In this document: one piece after another, positions 47,441 through 56,108 of the stretch
How the letters are laid out: every line of letters begins with the position of its first letter
Numbering within the stretch: the stretch's first letter is position 1
Assembly: GCA_050015455.1 (NCBI GenBank)
Contig: JBEKBJ010000008.1
Location: 1 to 64,000, forward strand
Direction of reading: 5' to 3'
Length of the DNA stretch: 64,000 nt
DNA from: JAGDMS01 sp050015455
GTDB lineage: Bacteria > Desulfobacterota > Binatia > HRBIN30
Notes under the pieces: generated by a model
Databases searched by the model: none
The model's input: only the letters and a program-made list of their open reading frames with translations
Told to the model about the DNA's origin: nothing
Made by a program: the position numbers and the translations under genes

Positions 47441-50212
47441 ATGAGGAGCGCGCGTTTTCCAAAGGGCCTGATTGGGCTGGCGGTCGTATTGAGCCTTAGT
47501 GTCGTGGCCAGTGCCCCCTTGCGAGCGGCGGGGCAATGTAGTGCAAGCGGCCAACAACTCGCCGCCCTTGAAAGTCAGCTTTTCGATGATGGCCAGGACG
47601 GCACGATTGAAGGCGATGATTGTCCTTCTGACGCCAATGGAGATGGGTCGATCAGCGCCGCTGACCTCACCGGATTGCTCCTCCTGATGCCGACAGTGCC
47701 AACCCCCACGCCAACAGCGTCCGTCGGGCCGTTAATTGTGACCTTTACCCTCGCCGGAGCGGATGGGACGGTATTCACTGCGGACGGTGCGGCCAGTGGC
47801 ATGCAGGTGTTTCAGAGGGCCGCTGGCTCGGGCTTTCAGCTTGTCCTGGAAGCCGTTCCGGGCAGCGACGGCGCTGCGGTCGGCACGGTGCTGTTCAACT
47901 GGAACTCCAAAGACCCGACCGCCCGTCCCGACCTGCAAATCGAAGCCTCACGGCCGCTCGGAGACGGTGATCCCACCGGCGTGTGCACGGCGGGTGGCAT
48001 TCCCGGTTTCGACCCGCCGGATTTCACCATGACACAACCCGTGGCGAACGCGTTGAACGACTTCAGCTGCACCTTCCAGGCCAATACCAACCCCAACCGC
48101 GCCTGCACCGTCGACGCGTTCGACTCGCCGGCCTTCGTCTCTTCTGCGGCGCACCTGGTGCAATTCTGCGCGGTCATCAATGCGGACAGAACCTTTCCGC
48201 CCGGAGACACCATCCTGACGGGGCGCGTGCGCGATGTCAGCGGCAACCTGGGCGCCCCGTTCCAGATAGTCGTGCGCATCGGCAACCAGCCGGTGGCGAC
48301 GGATACAGCCACGCCGAGCCTGACGCCGACCAATTCCAAAACGCCCACACGGACGGCAACGCCCACCAAGACAGTGACGCCGACCTCCACGTTGAGCCCA
48401 ACTTCGACCGCAACTCTACACCCAACGCTGGGCATAACCCCGAGCGCGACTGCGACCTCCAGTCTATCGGCTACCATTACACCGAGCCAGACGGCTACCG
48501 TTACATCGAGCCAGACGGCTACCGTTACATCGAGCCAGACGTGGACGGCACAGCCGACTGCCACGCACACGCCAACCGCACCCCAGACGGCAACCCCGTA
48601 CCCTAGTGCGTCAACAACACCGAGCCAACCTCCCTCGCAGGCCAGCCGGACGCCGACGCCCACCCCTACTCAGAGCGCAACACGGAGTCCGACACCAACG
48701 GGGCCCCACCCGGCAACCCCTTCACCAACGTGCACATGTACCGCTTCGCCTACGTCTAGCGCTACGCCAACGGCCTCGGCAACGGCCCGGATTTCCATGA
48801 CGCCGGCCCCGATAACGTACACTCCCACGGCGACCGCGACGGCAACCACTACTCGCAGCCTAACGCCCACGGCGACGCCGAGCGTTCTACCGACAGCCAC
48901 CTTCCACGCCAGCGTCACTTCTACAGTTGCTACATCACCAACGGTGACTACCACTCCTGCACCACCCACCGTGACGGGGATTCCAGCATCCTCGACGCCA
49001 TCCAGCACACGAACTTCGACGCCGACGACGACACCAACCAGCACGCGCACGGCCAGCGCTTCTGCGACGCCTAGTCCGACCATGACGAACACGCGTATGT
49101 TCACCGCAACACGGACGCCGAGCCCGTCGACGACGGCAACGCCGAGCTTCTCGCCGACACTGACACGTACGGTCACGGCGACGCCTAGTCCGACCGTGAC
49201 AAACACGCGTATGTTCACCGCGACGGGGACGCCGAGCCCGTCGACGACGGCAACGCCGAGCTTCTCGCCAACGCCGGCGCCCACGTTCAGTGCGTCGCCG
49301 ACCTGGACGAGCCCGCCCCCGACGGCGACGCTGACCCGCACTCCTACGCGATCGCCGACGCCGACCCGCACCGTCACCCCGACGTGGACACCCAGCGCCA
49401 CGGCGTCGCCCACGGCATCACCCACGGTAACCAACAGCCCCGTCCCGACGCGTACTCCCACACCGAGTCCATCGGCGACGGTGACACGCACGGCGACGGA
49501 TACACGCACCCCGACACAGACTGCGACGTTCACCCGGACGCCCACGATCACTTTGACCTCGACGGTCACGCCCACGCCGACGGTGACCAAAACACCGACG
49601 GCGACCATCCCGCCGGAGCCGGTGATTACCTTCTTCGGCGTGACCAACGGCGACGATACTTTGGTGTCGCCGGTGGGCACCGCCCAAGACGGGACCTCGA
49701 TTTACGAGCGGCCCGCATACAATTTTTCGCTGGTGATAGAAGGCCGCCCGGGAGGCACTATGTCGCCGATCGGAACGAGTACGTTCAATTGGAACCCATC
49801 CGATCCGTCGGTCTTGCCGTATCTTCTGATCGAAGCCTCGGAGCCGTTGGGGCCGAATCCAACCACGGCAGTGTGCGATGACTCTCCGGGCAATCTCGGT
49901 GGCGTCCCCGCAACCGATCCTCCGGACTTCTCAGTGACGCAAGCCGTGGCGAACGTGATCAACGATTTTGCTTGCCGTTTCAAGGATGGTGCCGGCGCAT
50001 ACAATGGCCGCGCGAGCAGCGATGCGTGTACGCAGTTCCCAGATGACTGGCCGCCGTATCACTTCGTCAACTCGACGAGCACCATCCAATTCTGTGGGTT
50101 GATCACCCCACCGATCGCATTCCCGGTCGGAGACACTCGGGTGACGGCGCGCGTTCGTGACCTTGCCGGCAACCGCAGCGCGGCCTCGAGCATCATCATC
50201 CGCGTCCCCTGA
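47441..50212 (+). CDS. Secreted dumbbell protein: two homologous globular domains joined by a Thr/Pro-rich linker
   Basis: 923 residues. Signal peptide at 1-30; dockerin-like EF segment at about 47-84 (SDANGDGSISAADLTGLLLL). Domain 1 is about 97-281. A roughly 445-residue linker of TPTxTxTPT repeats follows. Domain 2 runs from about 726 to 923. The two domains are clearly homologous: FNWNSKDPTARPDLQIEASRPLG aligns with FNWNPSDPSVLPYLLIEASEPLG, PPDFTMTQPVANALNDFSC with PPDFSVTQAVANVINDFAC, and FPPGDTILTGRVRDVSGN with FPVGDTRVTARVRDLAGN. A cell-surface or matrix protein is likely; function unknown. Confidence 0.88.
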   Translation: MRSARFPKGLIGLAVVLSLSVVASAPLRAAGQCSASGQQLAALESQLFDDGQDGTIEGDDCPSDANGDGSISAADLTGLLLLMPTVPTPTPTASVGPLIVTFTLAGADGTVFTADGAASGMQVFQRAAGSGFQLVLEAVPGSDGAAVGTVLFNWNSKDPTARPDLQIEASRPLGDGDPTGVCTAGGIPGFDPPDFTMTQPVANALNDFSCTFQANTNPNRACTVDAFDSPAFVSSAAHLVQFCAVINADRTFPPGDTILTGRVRDVSGNLGAPFQIVVRIGNQPVATDTATPSLTPTNSKTPTRTATPTKTVTPTSTLSPTSTATLHPTLGITPSATATSSLSATITPSQTATVTSSQTATVTSSQTWTAQPTATHTPTAPQTATPYPSASTTPSQPPSQASRTPTPTPTQSATRSPTPTGPHPATPSPTCTCTASPTSSATPTASATARISMTPAPITYTPTATATATTTRSLTPTATPSVLPTATFHASVTSTVATSPTVTTTPAPPTVTGIPASSTPSSTRTSTPTTTPTSTRTASASATPSPTMTNTRMFTATRTPSPSTTATPSFSPTLTRTVTATPSPTVTNTRMFTATGTPSPSTTATPSFSPTPAPTFSASPTWTSPPPTATLTRTPTRSPTPTRTVTPTWTPSATASPTASPTVTNSPVPTRTPTPSPSATVTRTATDTRTPTQTATFTRTPTITLTSTVTPTPTVTKTPTATIPPEPVITFFGVTNGDDTLVSPVGTAQDGTSIYERPAYNFSLVIEGRPGGTMSPIGTSTFNWNPSDPSVLPYLLIEASEPLGPNPTTAVCDDSPGNLGGVPATDPPDFSVTQAVANVINDFACRFKDGAGAYNGRASSDACTQFPDDWPPYHFVNSTSTIQFCGLITPPIAFPVGDTRVTARVRDLAGNRSAASSIIIRVP
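48467..48538 (+). repeat. 24-base tandem repeats in the Thr/Pro linker
   Basis: 48491-48514 and 48515-48538 are identical 24-mers (ACGGCTACCGTTACATCGAG then CCAG) encoding TATVTSSQ; a diverged copy precedes them from about 48467. Confidence 0.8.
49064..49269 (+). repeat. 92-base direct repeat in the Thr/Pro linker
   Basis: 49064-49155 and 49178-49269 are about 94% identical and 114 bases (38 codons) apart. Each encodes ATPSPTxTNTRMFTATxTPS followed by PSTTATPSFSP. In-frame internal duplication. Confidence 0.85.
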
Positions 50213-50256
50213 CGCGCTCCGCCTGGTGCGGAAAGGCACTCCCCCGGCTCGCGGCG

Positions 50257-50562
50257 CTACTTCGGAGGTCGGGCAGGCAGCTCGCCGCCCTGGCCCGTCA
50301 GCAGTTGTTGGGTGGTGTACTCCTTGCGCAGGGTCTCATTCTCTTGCGCCAGGCGCTCCTGCTCCTTCGTGACCTGTTCAACCTTCTCTTCGAGCTGTTG
50401 TTTCTGGTCCCGAAGAGCGGCCGCCTCGGCGTCGGTCGCCTGCAAGCGTTGCTGCAGCCGTTCCACTTGCGCCACCTGCGCTTCCCAGCGGATATAGCCG
50501 GCCAACAGGCCGATTCCAGCGGCAATGACAACAGCCACAATCGCAGCGATCCAACGTGCCAT
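50257..50562 (-). CDS. Small membrane-anchored coiled-coil protein
   Basis: 101 residues. One N-terminal membrane helix (WIAAIVAVVIAAGIGLLAGY) is followed by a continuous coiled coil (VAQVERLQQRLQATDAEAAA to LAQENETLRKEYTTQQ) and a short Pro-rich end. The topology is like small envelope scaffolds. It converges with the 923-residue protein gene. No specific family recognised. Confidence 0.65.
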   Translation of the reverse strand: MARWIAAIVAVVIAAGIGLLAGYIRWEAQVAQVERLQQRLQATDAEAAALRDQKQQLEEKVEQVTKEQERLAQENETLRKEYTTQQLLTGQGGELPARPPK

Positions 50563-50669
50563 TGAACATCAGTAAATCATTGGTTCAGTCATTGAGTCAA
50601 TGGCCCAATAACCCAATCTCTTACGAGACTGTCCAGGCGCAAGGGCAATGTGAGAGCTTCGATTCACGT

Positions 50670-52205
50670 TCAGGCGGCGGCTTCGACGCCGATGACCTCG
50701 TAGCGGGTTTCCTGCAGATCGGGAACGGCTTTGACGATGATCTTCTTGTTCAGCTTGACTTCCATGGCGCGCAAGGTCCGGTCCTCTTCGCCATCTAGGA
50801 ATTGCGCTACGCTGGGATGTACTTGCACGGCGATCTGTGCCACGCTGGGGTTAAGCGCGGCCTCACGCTGAATGCGCCGCAGCACCTCATAGGCGACGGT
50901 CTCCGTCGACTTCACCTCGCCGCGGCCACCGCACGCCGGACAGGAAGCACACAGCAACTGGTGCAGGCTTTCCCGCGTGCGCTTGCGCGTCATTTCGATG
51001 AGGCCCAACTCCGAAATGCGCAGCAGTTTGGAGCGCGCCTTGTCCTTCTTGAGGGCGTCGCCGAGCGCTTCGAACACCTCGCGCTGGCTGTCGCGGTCTT
51101 CCATGTCGATGAAGTCGACGACGATGAGCCCGCCGATGTTGCGCAGCCGCAACTGTTCGACGATGACCTTGGCGGCCTCCAAGTTCGTCTGCAGGACGGT
51201 TTCCTCCTGCGTCTTCTTGCCGACGAAGCGCCCGGTGTTGACGTCGACGACAGTGAGCGCCTCGGTATGATCTATGACGATATACCCGCCCGATTTGAGC
51301 CACACCTTGCGCTCCAATGCTTTGGCGATTTGCGATTCGATGCCGAAATGGTCGCCGATCGGCTCCGGTTCCTCGTACAACTCCACCTTCGATTTCAGGC
51401 GTGGCATCACCGTGTCGAGGAAATCGAGGATACGTTGATAATCGCGCGGGTTGTCGACCACCAGGCGTTGTGTGTCCGTGGTGAACAGATCGCGCGCCGT
51501 GCGCAGGATCAAATCCATATCGTAATGCAGCAAAGCCGGGGCGCCGACGCGCTCGCTTTTGTGCAGGATCCGGCTCCACAGTTTCAACAGAAAGCGGATG
51601 TCGCCTTGGATTTCACGCTTCGACAGTCCCTCGCAGGCCGTACGGATGATGAATCCGCCTTCCGGAGGGCGTTCCGACTCGACTATCTCTTTCAGCCGTG
51701 CCCGCTCGTTCTCGTCCTCGATGCGACGCGACACGCCGACGTGGTTGCTTGACGGCGTGAACACGAGGTGCCGGCCGGGCAAGGAAATCAGAGACGTCAC
51801 GCGTGCACCTTTACTGCCGATCGGCTGTTTGGCCACTTGAACGAGAATCTCCTGGCCTTTCTTGAGACGCTCCTCGATGGGCACCCGGCGTGGGACCGCC
51901 TTGGGCTCGGCAGCGGTTGACTCCGTCGAGATCTCGATCGGTGTGGGACCCTCTTCGATCAGGAACTCGTCTCCCAGTTCGGCGTAGAAATCCGATCCGT
52001 GCAGGAACGCGGCCTTTTCCAGACCGATGTCTACAAACGCGGCTTGCATGCCCGGGAGCACGCGTGTGACCCGGCCCTTGTAGATGTTCCCGGCAATGCC
52101 CTTGTCGCGGGCCCGCTCGATGAAAACCTCGGTCAGCCGCCGTTGCTCGAGGAGTGCGACCCGCGTCTCGTACGGGGCCGCGTTGATGATGATCTCACGC
52201 GCCAC
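50670..52205 (-). CDS. rng: Ribonuclease G (Rne/Rng family)
   Basis: 511 residues, the RNase G length. The N-terminal S1-like domain includes NIYKGRVTRVLPGMQAAFVD, and TSLISLPGRHLVFTPSSNHV follows. The catalytic DNase I-like region has VDVNTGRFVGKK and GGLIVVDFIDM with the metal-binding Asps. The Zn-link is CPACGGRG with a preceding Cys (LLCASCPACGG). It processes rRNA and mRNA 5' ends in the cytoplasm. Confidence 0.95.
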   Translation of the reverse strand: MAREIIINAAPYETRVALLEQRRLTEVFIERARDKGIAGNIYKGRVTRVLPGMQAAFVDIGLEKAAFLHGSDFYAELGDEFLIEEGPTPIEISTESTAAEPKAVPRRVPIEERLKKGQEILVQVAKQPIGSKGARVTSLISLPGRHLVFTPSSNHVGVSRRIEDENERARLKEIVESERPPEGGFIIRTACEGLSKREIQGDIRFLLKLWSRILHKSERVGAPALLHYDMDLILRTARDLFTTDTQRLVVDNPRDYQRILDFLDTVMPRLKSKVELYEEPEPIGDHFGIESQIAKALERKVWLKSGGYIVIDHTEALTVVDVNTGRFVGKKTQEETVLQTNLEAAKVIVEQLRLRNIGGLIVVDFIDMEDRDSQREVFEALGDALKKDKARSKLLRISELGLIEMTRKRTRESLHQLLCASCPACGGRGEVKSTETVAYEVLRRIQREAALNPSVAQIAVQVHPSVAQFLDGEEDRTLRAMEVKLNKKIIVKAVPDLQETRYEVIGVEAAA

Positions 52206-52405
52206 TGGACTCTGGCACGACCAAGGGCCGGAATGTTTTCGGTGTGCAATCCATTGTGGGAAGGGCCGCCTGCCGCGGCATCATAGGGGTAGCCGTACCA
52301 AAGGGCAAGCACGCGGTCTGGGCTGGCTGGTGTCGTATTGTTGACTTCGCCGGCCCTTACAGCTAGACGTGCCAGCAATATTCCGGTGGTTGACGTAGTC
52401 AGAGA

Positions 52406-53020
52406 ATGTCTGCAGCAGCATCAGTTCTTAATACCAAGGTCCTAGTTCTCAACCGTTCCTTTCTCCCCGTCCATATCACCTCGGTCAGGCGAGCGTTTTC
52501 CCTTTTGTATCAAGGCATTGCGTGCGCCGTTAACGAACAGTACCGCACCTTCGACTTCGAGAGCTGGGCGGATTTGTCGGTTTCGGTCCACGATGACAGC
52601 ATCGGTTTGGTGAACCGGGTCGTACGGGTGCCGCGGGTGATCCTCCTGGTCGCGTATGATCGGCTGCCGCACCGCCAAGTGCGTTTCAGCCGGTTCAATA
52701 TTTACGGCCGCGACCGCAGCATATGTCAGTACTGCGGCAAGAAGTTTGCGCGCAGCGAACTTAACCTCGACCACGTGGTACCGCGGTCCCAGGGCGGGCT
52801 GTCACGGTGGGAAAACGTCGTGTGTTCTTGTCATGTTTGCAACCGCCGCAAGGGTGGACAGACCCCGGAGCAAGCGGGCATGCGGCTGCTGCGACCGCCA
52901 CGGCGCCCCGAATGGACGCCGTTCATGTTGGAGACGTTCAGCTTGCGCCGCTACAAGGAATGGACCCCGTTCCTTTCCGCCGTCGACGTTTCCTACTGGA
53001 ACACCGAACTGTTGGAATAG
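52406..53020 (+). CDS. HNH endonuclease
   Basis: 204 residues. The HNH core is CQYCGKKFARSELNLDHVVP, SQGGLSRWENVV and CHVCNRRKGGQTPEQAGM, with two CxxC zinc pairs. The N-terminal NTKVLVLNRSFLPVHITSVR and the C-terminal RPPRRPEWTPFM are typical of a widespread chromosomal single-domain HNH family whose role is not established. No phage or restriction genes are adjacent. Confidence 0.92.
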   Translation: MSAAASVLNTKVLVLNRSFLPVHITSVRRAFSLLYQGIACAVNEQYRTFDFESWADLSVSVHDDSIGLVNRVVRVPRVILLVAYDRLPHRQVRFSRFNIYGRDRSICQYCGKKFARSELNLDHVVPRSQGGLSRWENVVCSCHVCNRRKGGQTPEQAGMRLLRPPRRPEWTPFMLETFSLRRYKEWTPFLSAVDVSYWNTELLE

Positions 53021-53156
53021 CTCCTGGCCACCACCCGGCGGGGGCCTTGCGGATCACCCGCGACACCACAGAGTGTGCCACAAGCCTGCGGGGGTCAGCT
53101 TCCGTCGATTCGAGCTGCTCGCCCCCGCTCCAGGCTGAGGAGGCCGAGCCTTCAAT

Positions 53157-53207
53157 CCGGGTTATTCATGAATCGATCTGCTACGAGCGCTCATGAAATA
53201 ATCCGGG
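53157..53207. repeat. Inverted repeat just upstream of rtcA
   Basis: Left arm CCGGGTTATTCATGA (53157-53171) and right arm TCATGAAATAATCCGGG (53191-53207) are near-perfect inverted copies around a 19-base centre; AATCCGGGTT also occurs as a direct repeat at both ends. It ends 3 bases before the rtcA ATG. Could be a repetitive element or a leader hairpin. Confidence 0.6.
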
Positions 53208-53210
53208 TTT

Positions 53211-54254
53211 ATGGGCTTGCGCATGTTAGAGATTGACGGCTCTCTGGGCGAAGGCGGCGGGCAGGTTTTGCGCACCGCGCTCGCGCTGTCGCTGCTCACG
53301 CAAACGGCCGTTCGCCTCAGCAACGTTCGCGCGCGGCGGCCGAAGCCTGGGCTGATGGCGCAACACCTGAAGGCAGTCGAAGCGGCGGCGGCTATCGGCG
53401 ATGCGCACGTCGAAGGAGCTGCGCTAGGGTCCACGCTGCTGGAGTTTGCGCCGCGCCGCCTCTCCTGCGGTGAGTTCCGCTTCGACATCGGCACTGCCGG
53501 CTCGACCTCGCTCGTTCTGCAAACGGTGCTCTTGCCGCTGGCCCGCGCCGGCGGCGCATCACATCTTACCATCACCGGCGGCACGCACGTGCCGTGGAGC
53601 CCGTGTTTCGACTACTTGCAGCTTCAGTGGTTGCCGTACCTACGCCAGATCGGCGTGCGTGCCGAAGCGTATATCGAACTGGCGGGCTTCTACCCACGCG
53701 GCGGCGGCTGCATCCACGTGACAATTGATCCCAGCGCAGCATGGCGTCCACTCCAGGCTACCGGTCGGGGAGCGCCCAAGGCGATCCACGGCCTCTCCGC
53801 CGTCACCAATCTCCACACTGGCATCGCCGAGAGGCAATGCCGACAGGCGCTCACACGACTCCGCGGGGAGCAAGTGAGCATCGAGGTAGTCAATCTCCGT
53901 GGACGCTCCCCAGGCACGATGCTGTTGCTGCTTGCGGAATTCGAAAGATCGCAGGCGTGCTACTTCGCCCTCGGCGCACGTGGCAAGCCAGCGGAGCGCG
54001 TGGCCGACGAAGCCGTGGATGCACTAGAGCAGTTCCTTGCCACTGACGGCGCGATTGACCAGTACCTTGCGGACCAGCTGATCCTACCGCTGGCGTTGGC
54101 CGCCGGCGTCTCGCAGCTCCACCCCTCGTGCGTAACGCAGCACCTGATCACGAATTGCGATGTCGTGCGACGTTTTCTGCCGGTGGAGATCTATGTCGAC
54201 GGCGCGATCGGCCAGCCCGGGCTAGTTTCGATACTTACCCGCGGCCAGCCATAG
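53211..54254 (+). CDS. rtcA: RNA 3'-terminal phosphate cyclase
   Basis: 347 residues. LEIDGSLGEGGGQVLRTALA is the RtcA N-terminus; RPKPGLMAQHLKAVEAAA, GGTHVPWSPCFDYLQ and FYPRGGG follow, and HLITNCDVVRRF near the C-terminus carries the nucleophile His (adenylylated in the reaction). It converts RNA 3'-phosphate to 2',3'-cyclic phosphate with ATP. rtcB and rtcR are not in the window. ATG 53223 is an alternative start; no Shine-Dalgarno is seen before 53211. Confidence 0.95.
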   Translation: MGLRMLEIDGSLGEGGGQVLRTALALSLLTQTAVRLSNVRARRPKPGLMAQHLKAVEAAAAIGDAHVEGAALGSTLLEFAPRRLSCGEFRFDIGTAGSTSLVLQTVLLPLARAGGASHLTITGGTHVPWSPCFDYLQLQWLPYLRQIGVRAEAYIELAGFYPRGGGCIHVTIDPSAAWRPLQATGRGAPKAIHGLSAVTNLHTGIAERQCRQALTRLRGEQVSIEVVNLRGRSPGTMLLLLAEFERSQACYFALGARGKPAERVADEAVDALEQFLATDGAIDQYLADQLILPLALAAGVSQLHPSCVTQHLITNCDVVRRFLPVEIYVDGAIGQPGLVSILTRGQP

Positions 54255-54286
54255 GCGAGCGCTCTGGTGGACCGCCGGCGGGCGGC

Positions 54287-55051
54287 TCAGCCGCCCCGGG
54301 TCGCGGCAATCAAGACGTACCAGTGATTGAGATACAGCTGGCCGGCGATCTCTGCCAGGTTCAGCGCGGCGCGCTGGGCATCGTCGAGAGAGGTAAGTAC
54401 GGCCTGGATGCGGGCGACGTTTTCGGGCGTGACGCCCTCCGTCAGTGCCGTTAGCGGGCGGTGCCGCACGTACGGCTCGACCGCGTGCACGGCAAACCCG
54501 GCTTCCGCCAGCATGCTGCGCCATTCATTTGGGCGGTACTCCCGCACGTGCGATTCATCGTGCAGGCGGTCGAGCTCATTCATGCAACCGTCGACGAAAT
54601 CGTCCTCCGCCACGCTGCGGTCGTCGATCACCAGTCTACCTCCGTGCCGCAGTACGCGCCGCACCTCTGCCAGCGCCCGTCTGATATTCGAGAAATGATG
54701 CGCCGCAAGCCGGCAGGTGATCAGATCGAAGCTGGTGTCAGCAAAAGGCAGGTGGTGCACGTCGCCGGTTCGGAACGTCACGTTCGTCGCGTCGCGCTCG
54801 ACACGGAGCCGTTCGGCCTCGGCCAACATCTGCGGTGTGAGATCGATGCCGATGACCGAGGCGACATGTGGTCCCAGTGCCAGCGCCGTGTGCCCGGTGC
54901 CGGTGGCGATGTCCAAGGCCGACCAGTGTGCCTGCGCTCCAGACAACTCGACCACCCGCTGCAGGACGCGCGGGTCTGTGTGTGTCTCTCCCGTGGTGTA
55001 CAGCACAGCGCGCTCTCCAAAAACACGTTTTGCCAGCTCTTCAGTTTTCAT
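54287..55051 (-). CDS. Class I SAM-dependent methyltransferase (UbiE/COQ5-like)
   Basis: 254 residues. Motif I is ALDIATGTGHTALALGPHVA, motif II GIDLTPQMLAEAERL, and the substrate-proximal FRTGDVHHLPFADTSFDLIT and VLRHGGRLVIDD follow. The pattern fits methyltransferase type 11. A small-molecule substrate, possibly a quinone or lipid, is likely but not determined. It converges with rtcA. Confidence 0.88.
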   Translation of the reverse strand: MKTEELAKRVFGERAVLYTTGETHTDPRVLQRVVELSGAQAHWSALDIATGTGHTALALGPHVASVIGIDLTPQMLAEAERLRVERDATNVTFRTGDVHHLPFADTSFDLITCRLAAHHFSNIRRALAEVRRVLRHGGRLVIDDRSVAEDDFVDGCMNELDRLHDESHVREYRPNEWRSMLAEAGFAVHAVEPYVRHRPLTALTEGVTPENVARIQAVLTSLDDAQRAALNLAEIAGQLYLNHWYVLIAATRGG

Positions 55052-55151
55052 CAGTGCCTTTTAGCCGTGACACCGCAGGCAGGAGAGCGGGCAGCCATTG
55101 AGAAACACGACCGAGCGGATCGCGGGCCAATCGTCCAGCCTGTGGCAAGCA

Positions 55152-56057
55152 CTAGAACGGCACCCTGTCGAGCGCCAAGACGATCAGCACCGCAGGTAGG
55201 TACAATAGGGACGCCAGCAGCAGATGGCGCGCCGCCGCCGCGTCGCGCCACACCGCGAACCAAATTCCACAGCCCAGGAATGCCATCCCGAACACGAGTG
55301 CGGCGAGGAAGTACGTCGGCCCCGCGAGACCCACCAGCGTCGGCAACAAGCCCACGGGCAGCAAGGCGAGACAATTGGTGATGATCTGCCGCCCAGCGCT
55401 CCTGCCGTCGGGTTCCACGATCGGTAGCAATCGGATGCCGGCCCGCGCGTAATCCTCGCGGTACAAGCGGGCGATGGCCAGCGAGTGGGGCAGTTGCCAG
55501 AGAAACAGGATGGCAAAAAGAACCCACCCCGGCACTCCGAAGCCGCCGTGCGCCGCTACCCAGCCGGTTACCGGGGGCAGCGCGCCGGGCACGGCACCGA
55601 CGACGCTGCAGAGCGGTGTGACGCGCTTCAACGGCGTGTACAAACCCAGATAGATGACGGGAATGAGTGCGGTGACGATACCGCTGAGGATGTTCACGGT
55701 GACTGCGAAATAGGAAACGCCAGCGAGGGTGAGCAGCAGCCCGAACAGAAGCGCTTCCCGCGGTTCCAATCTGCCATCTGGCAGCGGCCGCAGCCGCGTG
55801 CGCTCCATCTTGGCATCAACGTCGCGCTCGATGAACTGGTTCAGTGCGAGCGTACCAGCTGCTGCCAACCCGGTACCGATCAGAGTGCGCAAGAGGAGTA
55901 GATAGTCTGTGTCGCCGGCGCTTCCCAAATAAAAACCGACGCCCGTGGTCACCAACACCATGGTGACGACCCGCGGCTTGGCGAGCGCGATGAAGTCGAG
56001 CACCCGCCGCTGGACTCGGAACAAGTCGATCTGGAGCGCTTCTGGTTGTGGAATCAT
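55152..56057 (-). CDS. ctaB: Protoheme IX farnesyltransferase
   Basis: 301 residues, about nine membrane helices. ALAKPRVVTMVLVTTGVGFY and the Asp-rich motif NQFIERDVDAKMERTRLRPL are diagnostic of CyoE/CtaB UbiA-family prenyltransferases; LGLYTPLKRVTPLCSVVGAV and LFLWQLPHSLAIARLYREDY complete the signature. It makes heme O for terminal oxidases at the inner membrane. No oxidase subunits are within the window. Confidence 0.95.
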   Translation of the reverse strand: MIPQPEALQIDLFRVQRRVLDFIALAKPRVVTMVLVTTGVGFYLGSAGDTDYLLLLRTLIGTGLAAAGTLALNQFIERDVDAKMERTRLRPLPDGRLEPREALLFGLLLTLAGVSYFAVTVNILSGIVTALIPVIYLGLYTPLKRVTPLCSVVGAVPGALPPVTGWVAAHGGFGVPGWVLFAILFLWQLPHSLAIARLYREDYARAGIRLLPIVEPDGRSAGRQIITNCLALLPVGLLPTLVGLAGPTYFLAALVFGMAFLGCGIWFAVWRDAAAARHLLLASLLYLPAVLIVLALDRVPF

Positions 56058-56108
56058 GCCGTTACCTGTTGGCCGCGGGCGGTACTCAAGGGCAAAAGAC
56101 CAACAGGA

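Noticed and set aside
48290..49620. Regularly repeating DNA that might suggest a CRISPR array
   Set aside because: Repeats are coding, degenerate, of variable period and without unique spacers; they encode the Thr/Pro linker. No cas genes are present.
47836..49680. Long minus frames rich in Gly and Val (275 and 336 codons) opposite the Thr/Pro linker
   Set aside because: The composition is the simple reverse complement of ACG/CCG-rich Thr/Pro codons; no start signal or domain.
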